Of a stretch of 39,642 nt of DNA, positions 22,906 to 34,178 are shown one piece after another. How positions within the stretch are numbered: the stretch's first letter is position 1; every line of letters begins with the position of its first letter. Source of the DNA: Labilithrix sp. Its GTDB lineage: Bacteria; Myxococcota; Polyangia; Polyangiales; Polyangiaceae. The translations under genes were made by a program, and so were the position numbers. Under the pieces are notes generated by a model. It saw nothing but the letters and a program-made list of their open reading frames with translations, did no database searches and was not told where the DNA came from. Where the stretch lies: positions 1-39,642 of the forward strand of contig JAQBQL010000218.1 of the NCBI GenBank assembly GCA_028287035.1, in the 5' to 3' direction.

Positions 22906-23843
22906 GGCGTCCCCTTCGGCCGGACGTCGGCCCGCCGGGGAACGTCGCGCGTGCGCGCGTGCTCGGCCCACGGGCCCTTCCCGGCCGGCCCTTCGAGGTA
23001 CTTCCTCCAGGCGTCGCGCGCGCCCGCCGGATCGGTCGGCTCGAGCGCCGTCGCGAGGAGCGCCTCGCTCTCGGTCGAGGCGCCGGCATCGGCGAGCGCC
23101 TCCTGCACCCGCGCGTCCGCGAGCGAGGCCTTGGCGTCCGAGCGCACGCGCTCGGCGAGCACCGCGCGCGCCTCGTCCTTCTGGCCGGCGCGGTCGAGCG
23201 CGAGCGCCAGCGCGACCACCGACGCGACCTGCAGCGAGTCCTGCGCCTCGCGCCGCGCCTGCCGGAGCATCGCGACCGCGTCGTCCACCGCGCGTGGCCC
23301 GAGGGACATCACGACCATGCCCGCCTCGAACGACGCGGCGCTTCGCTCCGCGACGGCGAGCGCGCCCGTCCGCGGAAGCGCCGCGCGGTACGCCTGCGCC
23401 GCCTCGTCGAGGTGCCCGGTGCGCGCATTCGCCCGTGCCCACGCGAGGAGCGCCGCCGGATCGTCGAGCGCGCGATCGTCTCGCGCGCGCGCCGCCTGCA
23501 GCACCGCGAGCGCCTCGGAAGCCTTCCCGAGGCGGAGCAGCGCACGGCCCTTGAGGACGCCCGGCGCGGCGCGGCCCGGGAGGAGCTTGTCGGCCTCGTC
23601 GGCGAGCGCCGGCACCTCGCGCGCGAGCCCGCCGCCCCCCACGAGCTTCGCGGTCCCGCTCGCGAGGAGCGCGCAGTACGCCTGGAGGTTCGGCTCCTTG
23701 GCGCGCTCCCACTTGTTGGCGGCGCGGAAGCCGTCCTGGAGCCCGCACTCTGCCGGACGCGCGCCGCCCGTCAGCGGACCGAGCTGGCCGTACAGGACGA
23801 GCGCGAGGACGGCGCCGGAGAGCACGCCGCCATCGTAGCGCAC
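22902..23843 (-). CDS. TPR-rich exported or membrane-anchored protein, function unknown
   Basis: A 313-residue protein with a hydrophobic N-terminal segment (GAVLALVLYGQLGPL) that may be a signal peptide or anchor. Alanine-rich helical TPR-like repeats follow: GRALLRLGKASEALAVLQAA, LAWARANARTGHLDEAAQAY and VVALALALDRAGQKDEARAV. Two early cysteines (CGLQ, YCALL) could form a disulfide. It starts 7 bp after purA and overlaps the next TPR gene as GTGA, so it is part of the purA unit. The two adjacent TPR proteins probably act together, but nothing shows in what. Confidence 0.72.
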   Translation of the reverse strand: MRYDGGVLSGAVLALVLYGQLGPLTGGARPAECGLQDGFRAANKWERAKEPNLQAYCALLASGTAKLVGGGGLAREVPALADEADKLLPGRAAPGVLKGRALLRLGKASEALAVLQAARARDDRALDDPAALLAWARANARTGHLDEAAQAYRAALPRTGALAVAERSAASFEAGMVVMSLGPRAVDDAVAMLRQARREAQDSLQVASVVALALALDRAGQKDEARAVLAERVRSDAKASLADARVQEALADAGASTESEALLATALEPTDPAGARDAWRKYLEGPAGKGPWAEHARTRDVPRRADVRPKGTP

Positions 23844-23850
23844 ACCGGAC

Positions 23851-25131
23851 TCAGGAGACGAACGGGTCGCGGAGCACGATCGTCTCGTCGCGGCCGGGCC
23901 CGACGCTGACGAGGATGAAGGGGCACTCGGCCTCCTTCTCGACGAACTCGAGGTAGGCGCGCGCCTCGGCGGGGAGATCCCCCATCGCCCGCGCCGAGGC
24001 GAGGTTCTGCTTCCATCCCGGGAAGGCGCGGTACACCGGCGTGACCGTGTCGAGCTCGTCCATCGGAAGGCTCGTGGTGCGGCCGTGCTTCGTCTCGTAC
24101 GCGACGCAGACCTTCACCTCGTCGAGCCCGGTGAGGACGTCGAGCTTCGTGATCGCGAGCGCGTCGAGCCCGTTGACCCGCACCGCGTAGCGGAGGGCGG
24201 GAAGGTCGAGCCAGCCGGTACGGCGAGGGCGTCCGGTGACGGAGCCGAACTCGGCGCCGACCTTCCGGATCTGCTCGCCCACCGCGTCGTGGAGCTCGGT
24301 CGGGAACGGGCCGCCGCCCACGCGCGTCGTGTAGGCCTTCACGAGCCCGACGACCTCGTCGATGCGCGTCGGTCCGATGCCGGCGCCCACGCACGCGCCG
24401 CCCGCGGTGGGCGTCGAGGACGTGACGAACGGGTACGTGCCGTGATCGACGTCGAGGAGCGTCCCCTGCGCGCCCTCGAGGACGACCTTCTTCTTGCCGC
24501 GGACCGCGGCCTCGACGAGCGCCTGCGAGTCCACGAGCATCGGCAGGATGCGCGCGCGCGTCGGCTCGATGGCCGCGAGGATCTCGTCGACCGACGGTGC
24601 CTTGTCGCCGCCGAGCGCCTCGATGACCGGCGTCCAGTCGGCGATGGCGCGGCCGATGAGCTCGCGCAGCCGCGTCACGTCGCGGAAGGCGCCGAGCGGC
24701 ACGCCGCGGCGCGCCACCTTGTCCTCGTAGCAGGGGCCGACGCCGCGCTTCGTCGTGCCGATGGCGTTCTTCTTCCCCTCGCGGAGGCCATCGACGAGCA
24801 CGTGGTAGGGCAGGATGACGTGCGCGCGGTCGGAGACGAGCAGGCGTCCCTTCGTGACGATGCCGCGACCTTCGAGCTCGTCGAGCTCGGTGACGAGGCT
24901 GCGCGGATCGATGACCATCCCCTGCGCGAGGACGCAGGTGGTGTCGGCGCGCAGAATGCCGCTCGGCACGAGGCGAACGACGAGCTTGTCCTTGCCGACG
25001 ACGAGCGTGTGGCCCGCGTTGGGACCGCCGCCGAAGCGCACGACCATGTCGGCGCGCTCGGTGTAGATGTCGACGATCTTCCCCTTGCCCTCGTCACCCC
25101 ACTGCGCCCCTACGATCACGATGGCCGGCAT
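23851..25131 (-). CDS. purA: Adenylosuccinate synthetase
   Basis: Joins IMP and aspartate using GTP, the first committed step of AMP synthesis. The N-terminal signature is intact: VGAQWGDEGKGKIVD, then GGPNAGHTLVV. The IMP site motif IGTTKRGVGPCYEDK and the later VLEGAQGTLLDVDHGTYPF are also present. Length 426 is normal. The ATG at 25131 has an AAGGAG Shine-Dalgarno that overlaps the end of hisZ (3-bp gap). The hisZ-purA pairing is also known from other proteobacteria. Confidence 0.98.
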   Translation of the reverse strand: MPAIVIVGAQWGDEGKGKIVDIYTERADMVVRFGGGPNAGHTLVVGKDKLVVRLVPSGILRADTTCVLAQGMVIDPRSLVTELDELEGRGIVTKGRLLVSDRAHVILPYHVLVDGLREGKKNAIGTTKRGVGPCYEDKVARRGVPLGAFRDVTRLRELIGRAIADWTPVIEALGGDKAPSVDEILAAIEPTRARILPMLVDSQALVEAAVRGKKKVVLEGAQGTLLDVDHGTYPFVTSSTPTAGGACVGAGIGPTRIDEVVGLVKAYTTRVGGGPFPTELHDAVGEQIRKVGAEFGSVTGRPRRTGWLDLPALRYAVRVNGLDALAITKLDVLTGLDEVKVCVAYETKHGRTTSLPMDELDTVTPVYRAFPGWKQNLASARAMGDLPAEARAYLEFVEKEAECPFILVSVGPGRDETIVLRDPFVS

Positions 25132-25134
25132 TGG

Positions 25135-26451
25135 CTAGGCTCCTTGGCTCGGGGACGTCTCTAGCACGCGGGCGACGAGGGCCGCGTCGCGATCGGCATC
25201 CGCGGCCTCGCCCACGTCGAGCTTCGTGGCTGCGCCGCTCGCCACGTCGAACAGCGTCGCGCCGCTCCACACGAGCGCATGGCCCCACGACCGCGCATGC
25301 GCGAGCGCCGCGTCGTGGTGAGCTATCGCGACCGCCGCGATGCCGCGGCGACGGAGCGCCGCGATGCGCCCGTCGTCGGCGGAGCCCACGTACACGACGC
25401 CCTCGCACGCGGGCGTCGCGGCGCCGGCGGCACGCAGCGCCCAGGCGAGCGCATCGAGGTCGAGGCCGAACCCGACCGCCGGCATCGGCGCCCCGAACCG
25501 CGCGAGGAGCTCGTCGTACCGGCCGCCCGCGCCGATCGGCTCGCCCGGGCCCTCGGCGTAGATCGAGAAGATGGTCCCCGTGTAGTAGGCGAAGCCGCGC
25601 ACCTCGCCGGCATCCGCGGTGAGCGCCCGGCCGCTGCCGGCGATCCCGCGCGCCGAGGCGGCGTCGAAGAGCGCGAGGAGCCGTTCGCTCGCCGGCGCGG
25701 CGCCCGTGCCGTGCAGGACGCGCACCGCCTCCTCGAGCATCGCGCGGCCGCCGTGGAGGCGCGGGAGCGCGAGGAGCGGGGTCGCCGTCGCGAGGCCGCG
25801 CACCGCGTCGGCGAGCAGCGTCTCGTCCTTCGCGGCGAGCGCGCGCGTGATCTCCTCGGCGCGGCCGGGAGCGACGCCCTCGAGCAGCCCGCGCACGATG
25901 CCCGCGTCGCTGAGGTCGAACGTGGTGCTGCCGAGGCCCGCCGCCTCGAGCGCGTCGGCCGCGAGCTCGAGCAGCTCGAGATCGGCGTCCGCCGAGCCGA
26001 CGCCGCACAGCTCGACGCCGACCTGCGGGATCTGGCGGTGCTTCTTGGCGCGGCCGGCGCGCCGGCGGATGACCGTGCCCTCGTACGCGATCCGGTAGGG
26101 CGGCGCGTGGTCCCGCATGCGCGTCGCGACGATCCGCGCGATCTGCGGGGTCATGTCGGGGCGGAGCACCGCGACCTCGCCCGACTCGGGCTCGATGAAC
26201 CGCAGCACGTCCGCCGACGCGCTACCGCCGAGGCCACGCTCGAGGACGCTGGCGAGCTCGAACGCGGGAGGCGTCACCAGGCGATAGCCGAAGAGCGCGA
26301 AGCGCTCGAGGACGGTCCGGCCGAGCGAGCGGCGCGCCGCGGCCTCTTCCGGGAGGAGGTCGCGCATGCCCGCCGGCAGCGGGTGCTCGAGGGAGCTGGC
26401 GATCACGCGGTCCACCGCGGAACGAGTCGCACGCGGGCGACGCTCCGTCAA
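25135..26451 (-). CDS. hisZ: ATP phosphoribosyltransferase regulatory subunit
   Basis: Catalytically inactive histidyl-tRNA-synthetase-like subunit that pairs with short HisG in the first step of histidine synthesis. HisRS-fold sequences include PLPAGMRDLLPEEAAARRSL, VLRPDMTPQIARIVATRM and AYEGTVIRRR. GAGGRYDELLARFGAPMPAV near the C-terminus places it with HisZ, and no anticodon-binding domain is evident. About 438 residues from a TTG at 26451; the start is uncertain because there is no Shine-Dalgarno, and a GTG 13 codons later is an alternative. HisG is not in the window. Confidence 0.9.
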   Translation of the reverse strand: MTERRPRATRSAVDRVIASSLEHPLPAGMRDLLPEEAAARRSLGRTVLERFALFGYRLVTPPAFELASVLERGLGGSASADVLRFIEPESGEVAVLRPDMTPQIARIVATRMRDHAPPYRIAYEGTVIRRRAGRAKKHRQIPQVGVELCGVGSADADLELLELAADALEAAGLGSTTFDLSDAGIVRGLLEGVAPGRAEEITRALAAKDETLLADAVRGLATATPLLALPRLHGGRAMLEEAVRVLHGTGAAPASERLLALFDAASARGIAGSGRALTADAGEVRGFAYYTGTIFSIYAEGPGEPIGAGGRYDELLARFGAPMPAVGFGLDLDALAWALRAAGAATPACEGVVYVGSADDGRIAALRRRGIAAVAIAHHDAALAHARSWGHALVWSGATLFDVASGAATKLDVGEAADADRDAALVARVLETSPSQGA

Positions 26452-26466
26452 ACGCTTGTCGGCTCG

Positions 26467-27474
26467 TCAGAAGGAGAGCCCGAGCGGAGCCTCGCGGGCC
26501 GCGACGCTCCACCAGGCACGCGGCAGGCTCGCGCTCCGGGTGGCCGGAGCCCCGGAGGGCGCCGTCACGAGGAGCACGATCCCGGTGACGACGAGCGCGC
26601 CGGCCGCGATGAACGAGCCGGTCGAAATGGCCGCCGTGGTCGACGCCGAATCGCGCTGCGCGGTCGTGCACGCCGCATGACCGCACGGACCGAACGTGGA
26701 GATCGCGCCGGTCGTGATGCCGAGCGCCGCGGCGCCCGCACCGACGCCGATGCTCACCCAGCCGAGCGTACGCAGCGGGCTGCTCGCGGGCAGCGGTGCG
26801 ACGGGCGGCGCCACCGCGGGCGGCGCCGGTGCCGGCGCAGGCACGAGCGCGGCGGGCGGCGGCGGAAGATCCTCCTCGGTGAGATCGGCCATCTCGGGCA
26901 CGGTGACGTGCTGCACGCGGCTTCCCGTCTGCAGCTCGACGAGCTTCGAGGTGACGCGCTTCCCCTTCGCGCGGAACGTGAGCTTGCGGCTCCCGCTCTC
27001 CGTGGCGAACACCGCGCCGTGCTCCGCCTCCCACACCTTGCGGTCCTCGACGAGCACGTCGGTGAGCGGGACCTTGCGTGGGTTGTCGATGACCACCTTG
27101 TGGAGGCTCTTCTCGAGCTCCACGAGCCGCGCATGCGCGAAGTCGCGACGGTCGCCGCGCCCGAGCTCGGTGGCCTTCACCTCGGCCTCGCGGAACTCGA
27201 GCCACGCGTACCAGGTCGCGCCCTGCTCCTTGTGACAGAAGGCGAGGTTGAGGAGCGTGCCCAGCGCCGCGTCCTTCCGGTAGGCGGCCTCGAACTTGGG
27301 GCACGCCTCGCCGAAGCGGCGCTCCTCCATGAGCTTCTGGCCCTCGCGGAAGAGGCGCTCCGCGTCGGCCTCGCGGCTCTGCGCGTGAGCCTCGCGGCTG
27401 GCGGCGGCGCTCACGAGCACGAGGAACGCAGCGGCCGCGCCGCGAAGCCGCCCTCTCACGCTCCGGTTCACCAT
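26467..27474 (-). CDS. Exported TPR protein with C-terminal transmembrane segments (kinase-associated)
   Basis: A 335-residue protein with a signal peptide (GAAAAFLVLVSAAAS, cleavage near AHA-Q at 30-32). A TPR-like region follows (AERLFREGQKLMEERRFGEA, FEAAYRKDAALGTLLNLAFC), then a beta-rich segment (about 120-200) reminiscent of PEGA-type modules. A Pro/Ala linker and two hydrophobic stretches near the C-terminus complete it. This layout is common beside Ser/Thr kinase genes in myxobacteria (family knowledge). It starts 15 bp after the kinase stop. Function unknown; a periplasmic sensor or structural partner of the kinase is a guess. Confidence 0.75.
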   Translation of the reverse strand: MVNRSVRGRLRGAAAAFLVLVSAAASREAHAQSREADAERLFREGQKLMEERRFGEACPKFEAAYRKDAALGTLLNLAFCHKEQGATWYAWLEFREAEVKATELGRGDRRDFAHARLVELEKSLHKVVIDNPRKVPLTDVLVEDRKVWEAEHGAVFATESGSRKLTFRAKGKRVTSKLVELQTGSRVQHVTVPEMADLTEEDLPPPPAALVPAPAPAPPAVAPPVAPLPASSPLRTLGWVSIGVGAGAAALGITTGAISTFGPCGHAACTTAQRDSASTTAAISTGSFIAAGALVVTGIVLLVTAPSGAPATRSASLPRAWWSVAAREAPLGLSF

Positions 27475-27489
27475 GCAGCGGACGTACGT

Positions 27490-29019
27490 CTACTTCCCAT
27501 CGCGGCTGCGTGGCAACCCGACCGGCAACCCCGTCGACGCGGGCCCGGGTTTCCGGACCGGCGCCGGCTTCGACCCGCTCGGGTGACGGGCGCCCCCGGC
27601 CGGTGACGACCCGCTCTGGACGGAAGCGGCCGCGGCGGACGACGAGGCCTGCGGCGCGGCGCCGGCGCTCTCGCCCTCGGTTTTGGCATGCGCGCTCGCC
27701 GGAGGCGGAAGGATCGCCGAGGTGGGCTCGGGCGGCATGGGCTCGGCGGTCAGCGCCGCCGTCGCGGTCGGCTCGCCGTCGCTCGTTCGCGCCGAGCGCT
27801 TCAGCACGACCCCGCCGATCACGACGAGCGCCGCCATCGTGATGAGCGCGGTCAGCCCGAGGAGGAGCCGCGCCCGCGACCCCATCCCGCGCATCGCACC
27901 GAACGCGCCGCCCACGGTGCTGGCCGTCCCGTGCAGCTCGGAGTCGTGGCGGCGGCCGGGCGACGACGGGATGATCGCGCGTTCGCCGCTCGGGGCGGCA
28001 TTCCGGAGGCGCGGGCCGCTCGCCGCCTCTTCCTGGATGCGCGCCATCGTGGCGGCGACGCGGTCCGCCGAGTGCATCCACGTCCCGGAGCCGAACGGCA
28101 CGAGCGCGCGCGCGAGCTCGGCGACGTCGTTGAAGCGGTCCTCGCGCTTCTTGGCGAGGCACCTCATCACGAGCCGCTCGAGATCCTCGGGAACGCCGCT
28201 CACGATCTGCCGGATCGGCTGCGGGTCCTTCTCGAGGATCTGCGCGAAGGTCTCGTTCATCTCGTCGCCGCCGAACGGCATCGAGTTCGTGAGCAGCTCG
28301 TACATGACGATGCCCATCGACCAGATGTCGGTCCGCGAATCGACGGTCTTCGGGCTGCGCACCTGCTCGGGCGACATGTACGGCGGCGACCCGAGCACGG
28401 CCCGGCCGCCGGTGAGCTGCAGGATCCGCTTCCGATCGGTGGTCGGGCCGTCGAGCGCGGGATCGGTCGACTTGGAGATCCCGAAGTCGAGGATCTTGAT
28501 GATCTGCGTGCCGTCGGGACGGTTCGCGAGGAACAGGTTCGAGGGCTTCAGATCGCGATGAACGATGCCGCGCGAGTGCGCGTGGGCGAGCCCCTCGAGC
28601 GCCTGCAGGACGTAGTCGACGACGAGCCACCGGGGGAGCGCTCCGCGGGCGTCGGCGATCTGACAGAGGTCGGCGCCCTCGAGGAGCTCCATGACGATGA
28701 AGGGAAGCCCGTCGGCCCCCGTGTCCACGTCGACGACGCGCGCCACGTGCTCCGACTGGAGCTTCGCGCACGCACGCGCCTCGAGCAGGAGGCGTGACTG
28801 CGCCTCGCGATCGGCCACGTCCTGGTAGAGGAGCTTCACCGCCACGTGCTGATCGAGCAGCTCGTGGTGCGCGGCGACGACGACGCCCATCCCGCCCTCG
28901 CCGAGGATGCGCTCCACCCGGTATTTGCCCGCGAGGAGATCGCCGACCTTGAGCAGAGAGCTCCCGGAGTCGGTTCCGCGCGCCGCAGCGCGCGTCGATC
29001 GGGCGAGCGTGGCCGCCAT
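27490..29019 (-). CDS. Membrane-anchored Hanks-type Ser/Thr protein kinase
   Basis: A 509-residue kinase. The catalytic domain (about 33-300) has the glycine loop LGEGGMGVVVAA, Lys62, the catalytic loop HRDLKPSN (Asp156), DFG (Asp178) and an APE-like GSPPYMSPEQ. The activity motifs all look intact. A juxtamembrane region leads to one transmembrane helix (about 385-408). The outside part is a short low-complexity Pro/Ala/Ser tail without PASTA repeats, so no ligand-binding domain is visible. It leads the minus-strand run that includes hisZ and purA and is divergent from a sigma factor gene. Confidence 0.95.
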   Translation of the reverse strand: MAATLARSTRAAARGTDSGSSLLKVGDLLAGKYRVERILGEGGMGVVVAAHHELLDQHVAVKLLYQDVADREAQSRLLLEARACAKLQSEHVARVVDVDTGADGLPFIVMELLEGADLCQIADARGALPRWLVVDYVLQALEGLAHAHSRGIVHRDLKPSNLFLANRPDGTQIIKILDFGISKSTDPALDGPTTDRKRILQLTGGRAVLGSPPYMSPEQVRSPKTVDSRTDIWSMGIVMYELLTNSMPFGGDEMNETFAQILEKDPQPIRQIVSGVPEDLERLVMRCLAKKREDRFNDVAELARALVPFGSGTWMHSADRVAATMARIQEEAASGPRLRNAAPSGERAIIPSSPGRRHDSELHGTASTVGGAFGAMRGMGSRARLLLGLTALITMAALVVIGGVVLKRSARTSDGEPTATAALTAEPMPPEPTSAILPPPASAHAKTEGESAGAAPQASSSAAAASVQSGSSPAGGARHPSGSKPAPVRKPGPASTGLPVGLPRSRDGK

Positions 29020-29398
29020 ACGGTTCGAAGACTAGCCCCCGCCGCTCCGGCTCTCCAAGGAGACATTGTCGCGCCCGCGCCGGAGGCCCTTCCCGGCAGC
29101 GTGTCGCTCGCTGTTCACACCCACCCCCGTGAGCTGCAACCACCTGCCCGCCACGAGCGTCCAAGCTCGGGGCGCCCCGACCGCGCCGCTGTCGGGATGG
29201 ATGGTAGCCGGACGGGCATCTGTCGGATCGGCTACACGTCCCGTCGCCGCAGCGCGTCGCGAAGTGCGCGAAACCTGTGCGGACGACGCAGGAATCACCG
29301 GCAGATCGCGAGCCCTCCGCTCCGGCACGGAACCCGCATAGGCAGCCCTCACCTGGCGAAGCCCTTCGCCGGTCCACCTCCTCCCAAGGACGGACACC
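29020..29398. other. 379-bp intergenic region between the Ser/Thr kinase and the sigma factor
   Basis: No convincing coding frame and no RNA gene seen. The kinase-proximal end holds TTGGAG (minus, 29053-29058) and TAGTCT (29029-29034) with an 18-bp spacer, 9 nt before the kinase ATG. Near the sigma gene there is GGAACC at 29329-29334, which resembles an ECF-type -35, and a Shine-Dalgarno AAGGA before the ATG at 29399. The rest is unexplained. Confidence 0.6.
29029..29058 (-). promoter_or_regulatory. Promoter of the Ser/Thr kinase unit
   Basis: TTGGAG, 18-bp spacer, TAGTCT, then 9 nt to the ATG at 29019. No Shine-Dalgarno precedes the start. Matches the arrangement seen at several other genes here. 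Confidence 0.5.
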
Positions 29399-29995
29399 AT
29401 GGCCTTCGCCATCGCCACCGAGATCCTCGACAACGCCGTCAGCGGCGACCCTGCTGCCCTCGATCACGTCCTCCGCATGATCCGCCCGCACGTCGAGCGT
29501 CAGCTCCTGCGTTACCCGGTCAGCGACGAGGACCGCCGCGACCTCCTCCAGGCGACGCTCATGCAGATCGTGCGTCGCCTCGGCTCCTTCCGAGCCGAGT
29601 CGAGCTTCTCGACCTGGCTCTTCCGCGTGACCGCCAACGAGGCGCTCATGCTGATGCGCTCGCGGCGCCGTCACCGGGCGCGCGTGGTGGAGGGCCTCGA
29701 CTGGGAGGAGCTCGCCACGCTCCCCAGCATGAACGACAACGAGGTCACGCAGGTCGACGTCGGCGTCGAGCACCGCGAGCGTGACGCCCGGGTCCGCGAG
29801 GCGCTCAAGGAGCTGCCCGAGGACTACCGCGACGTCGTCGTCGCCCACTACCACCTCGACCTCGGGCTCCAGGAGATCGCCGACAAGCTCGCGATCACCG
29901 AGAGCGCCGTCCGGTCGCGGCTGCATCGGGCTCGGACGCGGCTCCGCACGCTCCTCGAGAAGGACGACGTCGTCGAGTACACGCGGGCGGCGTGA
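29399..29995 (+). CDS. ECF-like sigma-70 family RNA polymerase sigma factor
   Basis: A 198-residue sigma factor with only regions 2 and 4. Region 2 lies at about 20-95 (DLLQATLMQIVRRLGSFRAE, FSTWLFRVTANEALMLMRSR). Region 4 lies at about 135-185, with LKELPEDYRDVVVAHY and the helix-turn-helix LQEIADKLAITESAVRSRLH. The ATG has an AAGGA Shine-Dalgarno 8 nt upstream, in contrast to the leaderless-looking genes around it. No anti-sigma gene is adjacent; instead its stop overlaps a phosphatase gene as GTGA. Regulation may come through the divergent kinase, which is inference. Confidence 0.93.
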   Translation: MAFAIATEILDNAVSGDPAALDHVLRMIRPHVERQLLRYPVSDEDRRDLLQATLMQIVRRLGSFRAESSFSTWLFRVTANEALMLMRSRRRHRARVVEGLDWEELATLPSMNDNEVTQVDVGVEHRERDARVREALKELPEDYRDVVVAHYHLDLGLQEIADKLAITESAVRSRLHRARTRLRTLLEKDDVVEYTRAA

Positions 29996-30656
29996 CCGGA
30001 GCTCCTCCGCCGGCCCCCGCGGCGCTGCTGTTCGATCTGGACGGGACTCTCGTGGACTCGCGCGGCGACATCGCCGCGAGCTGCAATGCGGCGCTCGAGG
30101 CGCACGGACGGGCGGCGCTGCCGCTCCGACGGATCCTTCCGATGGTGGGTGACGGGGCTCGGGCACTGGTGGCCCGGGCCCTTGGTGTTTTCGAAGCCGA
30201 CGCGGCGGTCGGCCCGGTGCTCGCCACGTTCCAGGCGCACTACCTCGCGCACCCGTGCGAGCACACGGTCCTCCTGGCGGGCGCGCGCGAGATCCTCGAG
30301 ACCGCGGCACGGGCCGGCCTACCCTGCGCGCTCGTGACCAACAAGCCGCGTGACATCGCGCTGGCGCTGCTCGATGCGCTCGGGCTGCGGGAGTCCTTCG
30401 CAGCGGTGTGGGGCGCAGGTGACGGGCCGCTCAAGCCGGCGCCCGACAGCGTGCTTGCGGTGACGCGCGCGCTCGGCGTCGCGTCGCCGTCGGCGTGGAT
30501 GATCGGCGACGGACCCCAGGACGTCGGCGCGGGCAAGGCGGCCGGCGCCTTCACGGTCGGCGTCTTCGGCATCGCCGAGCGCGAGAGGCTCCTCGGCAGC
30601 AGGCCCGACCTGCTCGTGCCCTCGCTGACCGCGCTCCTCGGGTACCTGCCGCCCGG

Positions 30657-30663
<7 letters not shown>
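29992..30663 (+). CDS. HAD phosphatase, phosphoglycolate-phosphatase-like
   Basis: A 223-residue HAD hydrolase. Motif I LLFDLDGTLVDSRGD, motif II Thr in ALVTNKPRDIA, the motif III lysine in GPLKPAPDSV and motif IV MIGDGPQDVGAGKAAG are all present, closest in style to Gph. Gph removes phosphate from 2-phosphoglycolate, a by-product of DNA end repair. The GTG start overlaps the sigma factor stop as GTGA, so the two are co-translated. Its 3' end overlaps the convergent sulfatase gene by 7 bp. The exact substrate cannot be read from sequence. Confidence 0.88.
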
Positions 30664-33077
<2,414 letters not shown>

Positions 33078-33083
33078 GGCCGT

Positions 33084-33113
33084 GTTCTAGCGCAGAACCC
33101 GAGGCCCCGTCAG
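33084..33113 (-). promoter_or_regulatory. Promoter of the sulfatase-fold gene
   Basis: CTGACG (33108-33113) and TAGAAC (33084-33089) with an 18-bp spacer; 6 nt remain to the GTG at 33077. The -35 overlaps the xerC stop codon. This pattern supports the GTG as the true start. Confidence 0.5.
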
Positions 33114-34174
33114 CCCTTGCGACGCCGTTCGACAGCCTCCGCGACGTCGCCGCGGCCGGGGCCGCGCGCTCCCGGTCCGGCGGGCTTCGCGAGCGGATGC
33201 GCCGCATCGTAGACCTTGAGGAGGTGCGCCACGGAGACGTGGGTGTAGCGCTGGGTGGTCGAGAGCGACGCGTGCCCGAGCATCTCCTGGATGGCGCGGA
33301 GATCGGCCCCTCCGTCGAGCAGGTGCGTGGCGCACGTGTGGCGGAGGGCGTGCGGGTGGAGGTCGGCGCGCCCGGCGCCCGCCAGCCCGTAGCGGCGCAC
33401 GAGGAGCTGCACGGCGCGCGGATTGAGCCGGCGACCGCGCGTCGAGACGAAGATCGCCGCGGGATCGAGGAAGCGCGTGCGCGCATGGGCGAGGACGCTG
33501 CGGGCGCCGAGCCAGCGATCGAGCGCCTCGATGGCCTTCGTGCCGAGCGGCACGATGCGCTCCTTGTTGCCCTTTCCGAGCACGCGCACGGTGCGCTCGT
33601 CGCGCGAGAGCTGATCGAGGGAGAGGCCGCTCACCTCGCCGACGCGGAGCCCGCCGCCGTAGAGCACCTCGAGCAGCGCGCGGTCGCGCAGGACGAGCGC
33701 ATCACGCCGGGCGCGCTCGAGGCTCGTCACGGCCGGGCGATTCGCGACGGTGTCGACGTCCGGCGACTCCACCACCTGCGCCGCGTCGTCGGCGGACAGG
33801 AACGTCGGGAGCTCGCGCCGCACCTTGGGGCTGGCCAGCTGCTCGGCGGGGTTCACGCGCGAGTGGCCCTGGCGCTTCATCCAGCGACCGAACGAGCGCA
33901 CGCTCGCGATCTTGCGGGCGACCGAGCTCGGCTTGCACGTCCGGGCGAGCTCGCCGAGCCAGGCGCGGAGCACGTACAGATCGAGGGCGGCGGCGGCCTC
34001 CTGGTCGGGGCGCCTCTGCCTCGTGGGCCGGGCGGGGCGCGCCTCGGTGCGCGCATCGACGAAGGCGAGCAGCGCATCGAGGTCGCGGCCGTACGCCTCG
34101 ACGGTGTTGGGGGACGCGCGCCGCTCGCTCTCGAGATGAACGAGGAACGAGGCCTTCAGCGCGCGTAGCTCCAC
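33110..34174 (-). CDS. XerC/XerD-type tyrosine recombinase
   Basis: A 354-residue recombinase of the kind that resolves chromosome dimers. The full catalytic set is visible: Arg177 (GGGLRVGEV), Lys201 (LGKGNKER), His275 and Arg278 (HPHALRHTCATHL), His301 (LGHASLSTTQ) and nucleophile Tyr310 (RYTHV). The N-terminal core-binding domain carries an extra basic, proline-rich loop at about 41-62. Sequence is closest to XerC in style. GTG start with TAGGCT 7 nt upstream. Not flanked by att-like repeats or phage genes, so a housekeeping role is more likely than integration. Confidence 0.92.
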   Translation of the reverse strand: MELRALKASFLVHLESERRASPNTVEAYGRDLDALLAFVDARTEARPARPTRQRRPDQEAAAALDLYVLRAWLGELARTCKPSSVARKIASVRSFGRWMKRQGHSRVNPAEQLASPKVRRELPTFLSADDAAQVVESPDVDTVANRPAVTSLERARRDALVLRDRALLEVLYGGGLRVGEVSGLSLDQLSRDERTVRVLGKGNKERIVPLGTKAIEALDRWLGARSVLAHARTRFLDPAAIFVSTRGRRLNPRAVQLLVRRYGLAGAGRADLHPHALRHTCATHLLDGGADLRAIQEMLGHASLSTTQRYTHVSVAHLLKVYDAAHPLAKPAGPGARGPGRGDVAEAVERRRKG

Positions 34175-34178
34175 CCGC

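Noticed and set aside
25133..25146. TAGGCT-like string between hisZ and purA as a purA promoter
   Set aside because: On the plus strand it faces away from purA; the minus-strand sequence is the hisZ stop and the purA Shine-Dalgarno, and the genes are 3 bp apart.
25279..27606. 775-codon plus-strand open frame opposite hisZ and the TPR protein
   Set aside because: Shadow of real minus-strand genes; HisZ motifs and spacing support the minus strand.
26222..30310. 1362-codon minus-strand open frame across hisZ, TPR, kinase, sigma and HAD genes
   Set aside because: Low-complexity Arg/Ala/Gly-rich shadow frame; it runs through five well-supported genes in other frames.
33110..34174. Integrase of a mobile element or phage
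   Set aside because: Sequence and catalytic layout are XerC/D-like, and no att repeats, tRNA or phage genes flank it.
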